This document shows, piece by piece, positions 7,558 through 16,112 of a stretch of DNA of 64,000 bases. The position numbers and the translations under genes were made by a program. This DNA is from CAZRQL01 sp964602415 (GTDB lineage: Bacteria; Bacteroidota; Bacteroidia; Cytophagales; Flammeovirgaceae). The notes under the pieces were generated by a model. It did no database searches. It worked only from the letters and a program-made list of their open reading frames with translations, and was not told the DNA's origin. The stretch's first letter is position 1. Every line of letters starts with the position of its first letter. The stretch is taken from assembly GCA_964602415.1 (NCBI GenBank), contig CAZRQL010000007.1, positions 1 to 64,000 on the forward strand, read 5' to 3'.

Positions 7558-8721
7558 ATGAAAAAACAAAAAATTGTAGTGGGCCTTTCGGGAGGGGTGG
7601 ATTCAAGTGTGGCCGCTCTTTTGCTCAAAGAGCAAGGGCATGAGGTCATAGGTATGTACATGAAAAATTGGCACGATGAAACCGTAACAATCAACAATGA
7701 ATGTCCTTGGATAGAAGACTCAAACGATGCGCTATTGGTGGCGGAAACCCTTGACATTCCCTTTCAGACCATAGATTTGAGTCAGGTTTATCACCAGCGG
7801 ATTATTCAGTACATGTTTTCGGAGTATGAAAAAGGACGCACTCCCAACCCGGATGTGCTTTGCAACCGCGAGATTAAGTTTGATGTGTTTTTGAAGGCGG
7901 CTCTTTCGCTGGGTGCTGATGCGGTAGCAACGGGGCACTATTGCAGAAAAGACTGTACGGCAGAGGGTTTTTATCGCTTGCTCTCGGGCAGAGATGCCCA
8001 AAAAGACCAAAGTTATTTTCTTTGTCAGGTTTCGCAGTACCAACTTTCAAAAGCCTATTTTCCTGTCGGGGATTTGCTCAAAAGTGAAGTCAGACAAATC
8101 GCCAAAAAAGCGCAATTGCCAACGGCTTCCAAAAAAGATTCGCAAGGGCTTTGCTTTGTGGGAAAAATAAGACTGCCGGATTTTTTGCAGCAGCAACTCA
8201 AGCCCAAAAAAGGCAAAATCATTGAAATAGAGGCTGGTGATTTTTCATTGCCCCTGACCCCTGAAATGGGTAAAGTAATTGGCGAGCATCAAGGGGCGCA
8301 CTTTTATACCATCGGTCAGCGCAAAGGGCTTAACATAGGCGGTAAACCGAAGCCTCTTTTTGTTTTGGGTACTGACACAGGGCAGAATATTGTATATGTT
8401 GGGCAAGGCGAAGACCATCCGGCACTGTGGAGCAGTGATTTACGGGTAGCCAAGAGTGATGTGCATTGGCTCAGACCGGATTTGGCTTTGGAAGTTGGGC
8501 AATCGGCATATTACCATATTAGAATACGTTATCGGCAGCCTTTGAGTTTGGCAAAACTCACTATGGGTGAGCAAGGTATGCTGATAGAATTTGAAAAGCC
8601 ACTCTCTGCGGTAACGCCCGGGCAGTTTGTGGCTTGGTACAAACAAGACGAATTGGTGGGTTCGGGAGTGATAGCCAACCAAGAAATGGCTATGCTTACT
8701 TCTTCAAAGATAGCATATTGA
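7558..8721 (+). CDS. mnmA: tRNA-specific 2-thiouridylase MnmA
   Basis: Adds sulfur to U34 of tRNA-Glu, -Gln and -Lys, aiding wobble decoding. The 387-residue protein has the PP-loop GLSGGVDSS (9-17), the NPDVLCNREIKF segment with Cys102 and DSQGLCFVG with Cys199; both cysteines fall at the same numbers as the E. coli catalytic pair. KDQSYFL and ATGHYCR are further family motifs. The C-terminal beta-barrel (about 290-375) is intact. Its 3' end overlaps the convergent PIG-L gene by 26 nt. Confidence 0.95.
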   Translation: MKKQKIVVGLSGGVDSSVAALLLKEQGHEVIGMYMKNWHDETVTINNECPWIEDSNDALLVAETLDIPFQTIDLSQVYHQRIIQYMFSEYEKGRTPNPDVLCNREIKFDVFLKAALSLGADAVATGHYCRKDCTAEGFYRLLSGRDAQKDQSYFLCQVSQYQLSKAYFPVGDLLKSEVRQIAKKAQLPTASKKDSQGLCFVGKIRLPDFLQQQLKPKKGKIIEIEAGDFSLPLTPEMGKVIGEHQGAHFYTIGQRKGLNIGGKPKPLFVLGTDTGQNIVYVGQGEDHPALWSSDLRVAKSDVHWLRPDLALEVGQSAYYHIRIRYRQPLSLAKLTMGEQGMLIEFEKPLSAVTPGQFVAWYKQDELVGSGVIANQEMAMLTSSKIAY

Positions 8722-11167
8722 TAAACATTCGGTAGGCACCGGGAATACCTGCGGGCAATTGTCTGAAAAAAGAAAGCCCTGTATAAATGTAATTCCCTTT
8801 TCCGTATTTGGCCACAAGAAGGCTTCCTAACTTCGAGCTTTCCATGGGGTCGCTCATAGAAAGTAAACCACGATAACGCTCGTCCCAATCTGAAGCAAAA
8901 TAAAGCCCGCGTTCTTGTATCCAATTGTCAAAATCTTGTTTTGTGATTTTGTGGGGATAATTGAAGATTCTGTGCGTGCTATCAAGAATTGTTACTTCTG
9001 CTTTTTCATCGGTAACCCTGTCGCGTCCGATTTTAAAGGGGAAAGGGCCTATTTGGTTGGTCAATAGTTTTCCAAACCAACTCTCTGTGTTGTACTGCAC
9101 TACGAGAGTGCCTCCATTTTCGACGTATTTCAGCAGGGTGTTTTTGGCTTCAACCACATATTGATTTACATTAAAAGCCCTGACTCCCAAGATGATAGCA
9201 TCAAATTTTGTCAGATCGATTCCTTTGATTTTGCTTGGATCGATTTCGGTTACGCTTATACCCACACTGCGCATAGCCTCAGCCACTCCATCGCCTGCCC
9301 CCTCGATATAACCCACTTCAAGTTGAGGAGCTACTAAATCAACCCGAGTCAGTTTTACTTTGGCTTCGGGAAAATAAGTTTGAGGGCTGATGTGTTCATA
9401 TTCAATAGTTTTTATCTCATGCTGTACGGTTGTTTCTTGGGAAAGGATTTTGATTTTGGCTTCGGCAAATTCAGATGCCGCCGCTAAAGGAAATACCTCA
9501 AAACTCAGTGTAACAGGCTCTTTACCTTCTATAAAAAAATCTTGGTACTCAGGCATTGCCAACCAATTTTCCGGTACTTCCACCTTAGCCCTTCCCCCAA
9601 AATTTGGCACGAAGTTCTTGATTGTGAAAGTAATTTTTTGAGCGGCTTGATTGGAGAAAATTAAGTTTTTGGCTTCAGTTTCTATACCGGCTAAAGGCAG
9701 GACATCTATTTTCCGATGTTTTTCTCCTTTGTCAGGCTCTACCCATACATATTTTAAAGGGACAGATATTTTGATGGTTTTTTTCTTGATAAAGTTTAGA
9801 GCCACTTCGACCTCAAGCGTCTGGGGATTTTCGGCCAACCCAATCCAATCTTTTTGTTTTACAACAAAAAGGTTGTTCTGTGGTTCATCAGCCAACCAGT
9901 ATGGCTGTGAAAAGGGCAAGTCTGAAGGGAGGGTAATTTTTTTCTTGACCTCAATAAGCACGTTGTTTTTTAGCAGAATGGTGGTATCCAGTCGCCCAAG
10001 TCCCGGAAAAGACAAAGCCTCCACCGTCAGTGTGGAATTGGAGCGATTTAGCACCTGCAAGGTTACGTTGATAGACTTACCGGGATGAGAAAAATAATTT
10101 TCTGCCCTTGCTTCTATAAATAAGCCTGTGCATGCAGCCATAATTTTTTCCAACAGGCTGATCTTTTCATCTACACGTTCGTCCTCAGGGAGTTTTTCCA
10201 TCATTTGGTAGAGTTCAATGAGTCTGCCTAAGCTCCATTCAGGATGAGAGAAGTTGAAGGCTTTGATGATTTCGTTGATTTTTTGTTGTATGGCAAAGCC
10301 TCCTTTGATAGACAGCCAAGTGGTGTCGATTCCTTCCATAAAATCGGCTTTGCATGTATCTCCTTTGAGCCATTTGAGGTATTCCGTGTTTGTACCTCTT
10401 TGCAAAGCCGCGCCGAAGCCTTGGCTGCGGTGTTTGGAACGACTCAAGGCAGCTATTTCGCCATAAGACTGCCCCAAAAGAGGCGAATACCCCCCAACAT
10501 CTACTTTAAGCAGCCCTGTTTGGTCAAAATCGGCATTTCTAAAAAAGAAAGAAGAAGTATTCCAAAGCACTCTTTTTACTTTCCAAGTAGGCAAAGATTC
10601 GACAAAGGCCGAGCTATCTGCCGCCATTTCAACGGCTTGGAGGGCAAGAATTCCGGAAGCCGTATGATGGCCGTGCGTATCCATCTTTTCGGGTGAAAAT
10701 CGGGTAATGATTACATCAGGCTTAAAATCTCGGATGATTTTGACCATATCAGCCAAGACTTCTTCTTTATTCCAAAACTCAAGGGTTTCCTCAGCCCTTT
10801 TGGAGTAACCAAAATCGTAGGCACGAGTAAAAAATTGAATAGCTCCATCAATTTTACGGGCTTCGAGAAGTTCTTGGGTCCGGATAATACCCAACTCAGT
10901 AGCTTGCTCTTTGCCGATAAGATTTTGCCCTCCATCTCCGCGAGTCAAAGATAGGTAAGCAGTTGTGAATCCCCTTCCATGGCTGAGGTAGCTGATGAGG
11001 CGAGTGTTTTCGTCGTCGGGGTGTGCCGCCAGATACATAACCCTCCCAAATTGATTGAGTCGATTGATGTCTGAAAGGATTTTTGCACTATGTGTTTGTG
11101 CGCCGGCTTGATAAAGCCCAATACAAAAAAGTGCGGCAAAAAAAAACTTGCGCATTGAAAACATCAT
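8696..11167 (-). CDS. Large secreted PIG-L family deacetylase
   Basis: An 823-residue exported protein with a signal peptide (MRKFFFAALF to AGAQ) and an N-terminal LmbE/PIG-L domain. The zinc motif AHPDDEN (48-54) and the second motif HGHH (165-168) are intact, so hydrolysis of an N-acetyl group on an amino sugar is expected. The middle part (about 340-610) is beta-rich, with Ig/NEW-like segments. The C-terminus (about 620-823) looks like a glutamine-amidotransferase/ThuA-type alpha/beta domain (GVRAFNVNQ, NGGTLVVQYN) and lies in the same exported chain. This three-part build of about 820 residues recurs in Bacteroidota. Possible starts are ATG 11167, 11164 and 11155; the last gives the neatest signal peptide. 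The true substrate is unknown. Confidence 0.85.
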   Translation of the reverse strand: MMFSMRKFFFAALFCIGLYQAGAQTHSAKILSDINRLNQFGRVMYLAAHPDDENTRLISYLSHGRGFTTAYLSLTRGDGGQNLIGKEQATELGIIRTQELLEARKIDGAIQFFTRAYDFGYSKRAEETLEFWNKEEVLADMVKIIRDFKPDVIITRFSPEKMDTHGHHTASGILALQAVEMAADSSAFVESLPTWKVKRVLWNTSSFFFRNADFDQTGLLKVDVGGYSPLLGQSYGEIAALSRSKHRSQGFGAALQRGTNTEYLKWLKGDTCKADFMEGIDTTWLSIKGGFAIQQKINEIIKAFNFSHPEWSLGRLIELYQMMEKLPEDERVDEKISLLEKIMAACTGLFIEARAENYFSHPGKSINVTLQVLNRSNSTLTVEALSFPGLGRLDTTILLKNNVLIEVKKKITLPSDLPFSQPYWLADEPQNNLFVVKQKDWIGLAENPQTLEVEVALNFIKKKTIKISVPLKYVWVEPDKGEKHRKIDVLPLAGIETEAKNLIFSNQAAQKITFTIKNFVPNFGGRAKVEVPENWLAMPEYQDFFIEGKEPVTLSFEVFPLAAASEFAEAKIKILSQETTVQHEIKTIEYEHISPQTYFPEAKVKLTRVDLVAPQLEVGYIEGAGDGVAEAMRSVGISVTEIDPSKIKGIDLTKFDAIILGVRAFNVNQYVVEAKNTLLKYVENGGTLVVQYNTESWFGKLLTNQIGPFPFKIGRDRVTDEKAEVTILDSTHRIFNYPHKITKQDFDNWIQERGLYFASDWDERYRGLLSMSDPMESSKLGSLLVAKYGKGNYIYTGLSFFRQLPAGIPGAYRMFINMLSLKK

Positions 11168-11244
11168 GTTTGGTGATTGGGGTGCAAATTAATGCTTTAA
11201 CACTAACAAAAAGGCATCGGTATTGGTAAGGGAGAACCAAACCT

Positions 11245-12273
11245 TTATTTTAATACTCTTTTCTCCAGTTCTTCGATTCTTTTTTGCAGTTCAGGTAGTT
11301 TTTGATACACCACAATCGATCGTAAATGGCTTTTCAAGTCAGTTGCAGGTGATCCCATCAAGTTCTTTCCTTCTTCTGATACGCCTTTCATGATACCGGA
11401 TTGTGCTCCAATTTTAACTCCATTGGCTATTTCGATGTGCCCCACAATCCCAACTTGCCCGGCAATGACGCAGTTTTGGCCGACTTTTGTTGATCCCGAT
11501 ATGCCTGTTTGTGCGGCAATAGCCGTATTGCTACCAATCTCAACGTTGTGAGCCAACATGATAAGATTGTCGAGCTTTACCCCGTCTGCTATTACGGTGC
11601 TTCCCATTGTGGCACGGTCTATGGTCGTGTTTGCGCCTATGTCCACATGATTGCCGATGATTACGTTGCCGATTTGGGGTATAGGCTTGTAAGTGCCATC
11701 ACTTTGGGGCGCAAAACCAAAGCCATCGCTACCTATTACAACTCCGGGTTGGAATGTACAGTAGCTACCGATTTTGCAGCCTTGCATGATCTTTACGCCC
11801 GGGTATAGGATGCAGTTTTCGCCAATTTCCACATTTGCCCCGATGTAAACATGTGGATAGATTTTGGTGTTGTTGCCTATTTTGGTGTTTTCGGCTATGT
11901 AAGCAAACGCCCCTATGTAGGTGTTTTCGCCAATCAAAGAGGATTCAGCTACAAAGCAAGGTTCTTCGCGTCCTGACTTGTGGAGTTTGAGTACACGGGC
12001 GTATTCTTCCAACAACACACTAAAAGCCAAATAAGCATCTGCAACTATGATCAAGGTGGCTTTTATCTCCTGCCGGGGAACAAAGTTTTCTGAAACTATC
12101 ACCGCCGATGCCTGCGTCGAATAGATGTATTCTTCGTACTTAGGATTGGCCAAAAATGAGATAGCACCGCTTCGGCCTTCTTGTATTTTGGCAAAGCTAT
12201 TGATTTTTGATTTGGCATCGCCTTGTATTCTGGCACCCAACAAGTTGGCTATTTGTTCAACCGTAAATTCCAT
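11245..12273 (-). CDS. lpxD: UDP-3-O-acylglucosamine N-acyltransferase LpxD
   Basis: Transfers a hydroxyacyl chain from acyl-ACP to the 2-amino group of UDP-3-O-acylglucosamine, the third step of lipid A synthesis. Translation from ATG 12273 gives 342 residues (E. coli 341), beginning MEFTVEQIA, the usual family start; the open frame extends further upstream but that part overlaps the HD gene and is not needed. An N-terminal uridine-binding domain (1-100) is followed by a left-handed beta helix of hexapeptide repeats (about 107-310), with catalytic His242 in AHNVEIG (E. coli His239). A short coiled coil ends the protein. It is downstream of the HD and fabG genes on the same strand. Confidence 0.95.
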   Translation of the reverse strand: MEFTVEQIANLLGARIQGDAKSKINSFAKIQEGRSGAISFLANPKYEEYIYSTQASAVIVSENFVPRQEIKATLIIVADAYLAFSVLLEEYARVLKLHKSGREEPCFVAESSLIGENTYIGAFAYIAENTKIGNNTKIYPHVYIGANVEIGENCILYPGVKIMQGCKIGSYCTFQPGVVIGSDGFGFAPQSDGTYKPIPQIGNVIIGNHVDIGANTTIDRATMGSTVIADGVKLDNLIMLAHNVEIGSNTAIAAQTGISGSTKVGQNCVIAGQVGIVGHIEIANGVKIGAQSGIMKGVSEEGKNLMGSPATDLKSHLRSIVVYQKLPELQKRIEELEKRVLK

Positions 12274-12320
12274 AGTATGCAAAAGTTCCCGACTTAGTAA
12301 AAGTTCGGATTTGAGTATAA

Positions 12321-13556
12321 TTAAAAATTTAAGCCCAAATTTTTGGGATAGCAAAGGTAGTATTTGCGGACAATATTGCTAAGGGCTTTGATGTTGGGTA
12401 GGTCGGAGGCGTTGGCCACATCAAGGAGTCTGCCGTCTTTCATTTTGATGATAATTTGCTCTACTTTGGTGTTGTATCCTGCATTGGTAACGGCTCCGTA
12501 TGTCATCATGTAGCCTGCATCTTCGAGACTGACGTGAAAACGATCACAAATAGTTTGCCTGATTTTCTGTATTTTATCTTCCTGAGATGGTTCGGTGGAA
12601 AACTCAACCTTGAAGATTTGGCGATTTAAGAACATTCGGCTCAATTCTGAAAGCACCGTGTCTTTTGACTCAGACCATGCTTTGATACAAGCCCAAACAT
12701 CGTAATCGTCAATTTTGGCAAAACTATCCAAGTACTGAAAATTGGCCTCGAAGTCATGGATTTGGACACTGCTTTGTAGAAAAATTTTAAAATTGGGCAG
12801 TGCAAACAAGTCATTTCCTTGGATCAAGAGTTGTTTAGCCCTTTTGATGAGTTGGATGAGCATCTGTTCGGTGCTGGTGGTGGTTTTGTGTAAATAGACT
12901 TGCCAATACATTAGTCTTCTGGCATTTAGGAAATTTTCTACGCTGTAAATGGCTTTTTCTTCTATTACTATGTTTTCGTTGTCCAAATCCATCATCGAAA
13001 TAATGCGCTCAGTACCTACTTTGCCTTCTACCACCCCCGTAAAATAGCAATCCCTCATAAGGTAGTCCATCCTGTCCATATCCAACTGACTGGAAATCAA
13101 TTGATGAAAAAATGGTCTATGATACACTCCCGTAAACATCTCGATTGCCATGTCCAACTTGCCTCCAAACTCTTTGTTGAGGGCGCGCATAAGCAGCAAA
13201 GAGATTTGTTCGTGGGGCGCATCACTCAAAATGGTCGTTTCCAGAGCATGAGAGAAAGGCCCATGTCCGATGTCATGCAGCAAAATAGCCGCCATAGCCG
13301 ATTTTCGCTCGCGGTCGCTGATTTTGTGCCCTTTGCCTTCCAATACCTGAAGGGCTTTGTCCATTAGGTGCATAGCCCCCAGCGCATGGTGAAATCTGGT
13401 ATGAATGGCACCCGGATATACCCACTCTGTGAGTCCCAATTGCTTGATGCGCCTGAGTCGCTGAAAATAGGGATGCGATATAATCTTCAACACCAAACCC
13501 GAGCGAACGGTTATGAATCCGTAAAGGGGGTCGTTTATGATTTTTTTACTTTTCAT
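12321..13556 (-). CDS. HD-domain phosphohydrolase (SAMHD1/YdhJ-like)
   Basis: A 411-residue cytosolic HD-superfamily metal-dependent phosphohydrolase. It has HTRFHHALG (52-60), HDIGHGPFSH (94-103) and a later DMDRMDYLMRD segment, which together form the metal-binding H...HD...D set of the dNTPase/SAMHD1-like branch. Plausible substrates are (d)NTPs or related nucleotides, but the family is broad. It begins one base after the fabG stop and ends 47 nt before lpxD, so fabG-HD-lpxD is probably one transcript. The N-terminus (DPLYGFITV) is typical for this group. Confidence 0.85.
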   Translation of the reverse strand: MKSKKIINDPLYGFITVRSGLVLKIISHPYFQRLRRIKQLGLTEWVYPGAIHTRFHHALGAMHLMDKALQVLEGKGHKISDRERKSAMAAILLHDIGHGPFSHALETTILSDAPHEQISLLLMRALNKEFGGKLDMAIEMFTGVYHRPFFHQLISSQLDMDRMDYLMRDCYFTGVVEGKVGTERIISMMDLDNENIVIEEKAIYSVENFLNARRLMYWQVYLHKTTTSTEQMLIQLIKRAKQLLIQGNDLFALPNFKIFLQSSVQIHDFEANFQYLDSFAKIDDYDVWACIKAWSESKDTVLSELSRMFLNRQIFKVEFSTEPSQEDKIQKIRQTICDRFHVSLEDAGYMMTYGAVTNAGYNTKVEQIIIKMKDGRLLDVANASDLPNIKALSNIVRKYYLCYPKNLGLNF

Positions 13557-14303
13557 TTAGGTATTCATTCCCCCGTTGATTTCGATGACCTGTCCTGTGA
13601 TATAGCTTGACATATCGCTACCCAAAAACACACACAAATCAGCGACTTCTGAGGCTTTACCCGGCCTTTGTAAGGGGATTGCTTTAGCCCACTCGGCCAC
13701 CTGTTCGCTGTTGAGAGCGGCGGTCATCTCGGTTTCAATGAAGCCGGGAGCCACTGCGTTGGCTCGTATGTTTCTGCTTCCCAACTCCAATGCAAGCGAT
13801 TTGGTAAAACCAATGATGCCCGCCTTGGAAGCAGCGTAGTTGGCTTGTCCGGCGTTTCCCCTCACGCCCACCACCGAACTCATGTTGATGATGGAGCCAC
13901 TGCGCTGCTTCATCAGAATTTTTGCGGCGGCTTTACAAAGATTGAAAACAGAGTTCAAATTGGTTTTGATGACTTGATTGAACTGCTCTTCGCTCATTCT
14001 CAATAGCAATCCATCTTTAGTAATACCGGCATTGTTTACCAAAATATCCAAACTGTCAAAGTCTTTGCTAAACGCAGCAACCAACTCTTCGGCTGCCGAA
14101 TAATCTGAAGCATCGGAGCGGTATCCCTTGGCTTTTACGCCCATGGAGTTAAGTTCTTCTTCTAAAGCCATGCCTTTTTCTGTGCTTGAAAGATAAGTAA
14201 AACCTACGGATGCCCCTTGTCTGGCAAAAGATAAGGCTATCTCTCTACCTATCCCTTTTGACGCACCTGTTACCAGTGCACATTTTCCTTCTAATAGTTT
14301 CAT
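13557..14303 (-). CDS. fabG: 3-oxoacyl-ACP reductase FabG
   Basis: NADPH-dependent reduction of 3-oxoacyl-ACP in fatty acid elongation, in the cytosol. The 248-residue SDR protein has the cofactor motif TGASKGIG (12-19), NNAG (90-93) and the catalytic Ser143, Tyr156 and Lys160 (YAASK), with the same Ser-to-Tyr spacing as E. coli FabG. The C-terminus carries the SSYITGQVIEINGGM signature of true FabG. It is the first gene of the fabG-HD-lpxD run, linking acyl-chain supply to lipid A synthesis. Upstream sequence 14304-14496 holds no gene. Confidence 0.93.
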   Translation of the reverse strand: MKLLEGKCALVTGASKGIGREIALSFARQGASVGFTYLSSTEKGMALEEELNSMGVKAKGYRSDASDYSAAEELVAAFSKDFDSLDILVNNAGITKDGLLLRMSEEQFNQVIKTNLNSVFNLCKAAAKILMKQRSGSIINMSSVVGVRGNAGQANYAASKAGIIGFTKSLALELGSRNIRANAVAPGFIETEMTAALNSEQVAEWAKAIPLQRPGKASEVADLCVFLGSDMSSYITGQVIEINGGMNT

Positions 14304-14474
14304 ATTGTTGTTTTGCGCAAAGTAAATAGACTCACTAAAATAAGCATCAAACCAATACGCAAATTGAGTGTAATAACCCTAAGGAAAAGAGAGTTCTATA
14401 ATATGTTGCAGCGTCAAAAAATTAATTTTCAGATAAGTAGGGTAAGCAAATAGGTATTGTCGTTACTTATTAAG

Positions 14475-14482
14475 TAGATTTG
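14475..14482 (+). promoter_or_regulatory. -7 element before the PspC-like gene
   Basis: TAGATTTG matches TAnnTTTG, 14 nt before ATG 14497. A TTG at 14457-14459 is closer than usual (15 nt). Confidence 0.45.
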
Positions 14483-14496
14483 TAAAATTTTTTCCC

Positions 14497-14718
14497 ATGA
14501 TATCTACAATTCAAAATTTTATTGAGAGAAATGCATTTGGTGTATGCACAAGGATAGGTGAAAAAGTTGGAATTTCTTCTGAAGTAATCAGGATGTATTT
14601 TATCTATGCCTCATTTTTTACTTTCGGCTCTCCCATCATCATTTATATGGCTCTAGCATTTTGGCTTAACTTAAAGTGCTATCTAAGAAGAGGCACAAGA
14701 GTCAAAGAATTGCTTTAG
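14497..14718 (+). CDS. Small PspC-domain-like membrane protein
   Basis: A 73-residue protein. It follows the PspC domain pattern: GVCTRIGEKVGISSEVIRMYF (here split as GVCTRIGEKVG and ISSEVIRMYF) and then a hydrophobic helix with a GSPIIIYMALAFWL stretch. PspC-domain proteins sit in the inner membrane, often with envelope-stress or anti-sigma roles. This one has only the single domain and a basic tail, so its partner is unknown. Length and motif spacing fit a real gene, supported by a promoter-like element 14 nt upstream. Its stop overlaps a minus-strand small ORF by 4 nt. Confidence 0.75.
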   Translation: MISTIQNFIERNAFGVCTRIGEKVGISSEVIRMYFIYASFFTFGSPIIIYMALAFWLNLKCYLRRGTRVKELL

Positions 14719-14831
14719 TTCTTTTTTTTGTGTAACCTCTTATGCTTACGATAGTCAATGTAATACCCCACTAAGGGAAACAATGCGCTGCCTATCAATA
14801 TAAAAAAAACCAAAAAAAGTGTTTTGTTCAT
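14715..14831 (-). CDS. Predicted 38-residue membrane microprotein
   Basis: ATG at 14831 opens a 38-codon frame ending in TAA. The product begins MNKTLFLVFFILIGSALF, one membrane-spanning helix, and ends in a strongly basic tail (DYRKHKRLHKKKN), the positive-inside pattern of a small inner-membrane protein. It starts 29 nt after the stop of the membrane-fusion protein gene on the same strand, so it could be co-transcribed. The charge pattern is unlike random AT-rich sequence, but there is no homology support and it could be spurious. Confidence 0.4.
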   Translation of the reverse strand: MNKTLFLVFFILIGSALFPLVGYYIDYRKHKRLHKKKN

Positions 14832-14860
14832 AACTCTTGATTTATCTAATTAGACGAAAT

Positions 14861-16054
14861 TTATTGCTCGTCATTGCTCTGCTGTTGCAATTTTTTTAGA
14901 GACAGTACTTCAAAGCCTTTGTTTTGCAAATAGTCTTGATTGGGATTGAGACCTGCAAATCGGTCTTCAGCAGCGGAGTTATTTTGTATCTCATACATTT
15001 TGAATGTGTATCCTGCCAAATCATTTTCCACGAGCTGAAAACAAACGATTTTATCACCATCGTATGCAACTGCGTCATCAGGTAGTGTAATCGTGCGGTG
15101 GGACGAAACCTCTATGATGGCATTTAAATACATACCCGGTATGAGTCCATGTTTTTCATTGTGAGGGATTTCTGCATGTACGGCGATGGTTTTGGTGTCG
15201 GGTTCAAATACTTTGCCTATACCAAAGATGACTCCTTCGACTGTCTTGTCTTCGAGATTGGACAGTACGAATTTAACTTTTTGCCCGACTTTAATTTTAA
15301 AAATATCTTTCTCAAAAACCATCATATCGGCATGAATATGAGCGTTGTCTATAATATGGAAAATTTCTGTTTCCGGCCTGACAAAAGCACCTATTCCTGA
15401 GTTTATGATTGCAATGTTGCCCGATATAGGAGAAAGGAGTTTGAAAGTGCTTTCGATTTGAAAGTTTTTAGCAAGTTCTTCAGGATTTGAATTCAATATA
15501 ATAAGTTGATTTTTTAAAGATTCTATTTTTGCCTTCAACTGCTTGAGTTGGGATTCTGCCGCTTGTACATCGCGTTGAGCGGCAATGCTTCCCAGTTGGA
15601 TTTGCCTTTCTAACTCTTTTTCATACAATCCTAAAAGTGACAGGCTTGAGAGAAAATCTTCTTGGAGTTTAACAAAATCGGGATGTTCAAGAATGGCTAA
15701 AACTTGCCCTTTCTTTACTTCTTGTGTCTGCACAACTTTTATTTGTTTGACAACTGCGCCGATAGGAGAGGAAACCGAAGCCCTATTTTGCGGTGGAATA
15801 TTCAGCAGACCGTTTGCTTTAACATATTGATGTACAGTTTTAAACTCGGGTTTTCCGATTTTCAGTCCCATTCTGTCAAACTGCTCCTTGCTCACAAAGA
15901 CTGTACTTGCGTTTTTTTGCACACTCTCTGCATAAATCTTTTTGGGATTGGTTTGGCATGAAAAGATTAACGCAAAAAAGATAAAATAAAAGCAATGTAA
16001 AGTAGGAAATAAAAAGTAACTATCGGTAGAAATTAAAAAGTTATCTTTGCGCAC
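14861..16054 (-). CDS. RND-type efflux periplasmic adaptor (membrane fusion protein), probable lipoprotein
   Basis: A 397-residue HlyD/CusB-like adaptor that normally bridges an inner-membrane pump and an outer-membrane channel. The N-terminus has a hydrophobic stretch ending FALIFSC, a plausible lipobox with Cys33. Then follow a barrel/lipoyl half (about 85-120, SSPIGAVVKQIKV), a helical hairpin (about 125-195), the second lipoyl half (LLSPISGNIAIINSG) and a beta-barrel and membrane-proximal domain to the end. The only start in frame is GTG 16054, so the N-terminus is uncertain. No pump (CusA/CzcA, AcrB, MacB type) or TolC-like gene is adjacent; the nearest permease is 7 kb away. Substrate unknown. 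Confidence 0.82.
   Translation of the reverse strand: MRKDNFLISTDSYFLFPTLHCFYFIFFALIFSCQTNPKKIYAESVQKNASTVFVSKEQFDRMGLKIGKPEFKTVHQYVKANGLLNIPPQNRASVSSPIGAVVKQIKVVQTQEVKKGQVLAILEHPDFVKLQEDFLSSLSLLGLYEKELERQIQLGSIAAQRDVQAAESQLKQLKAKIESLKNQLIILNSNPEELAKNFQIESTFKLLSPISGNIAIINSGIGAFVRPETEIFHIIDNAHIHADMMVFEKDIFKIKVGQKVKFVLSNLEDKTVEGVIFGIGKVFEPDTKTIAVHAEIPHNEKHGLIPGMYLNAIIEVSSHRTITLPDDAVAYDGDKIVCFQLVENDLAGYTFKMYEIQNNSAAEDRFAGLNPNQDYLQNKGFEVLSLKKLQQQSNDEQ
16042..16049 (+). promoter_or_regulatory. -7 element of the LysM-protein gene
   Basis: TATCTTTG matches TAnnTTTG. It lies inside the first codons of the divergent adaptor gene, 63 nt before ATG 16113. No clear upstream TTG is seen. Confidence 0.45.
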
Positions 16055-16112
16055 TTGCAGAATTTTTTAAATAAATATTTGGCAAATGTATACATTTTTA
16101 GAAGTATTGACC

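Noticed and set aside
7305..7757. A 150-codon minus-strand frame across the ABC permease/mnmA junction
   Set aside because: Antisense to two well-supported genes; Ser/Thr/Pro-rich shadow translation without domains.
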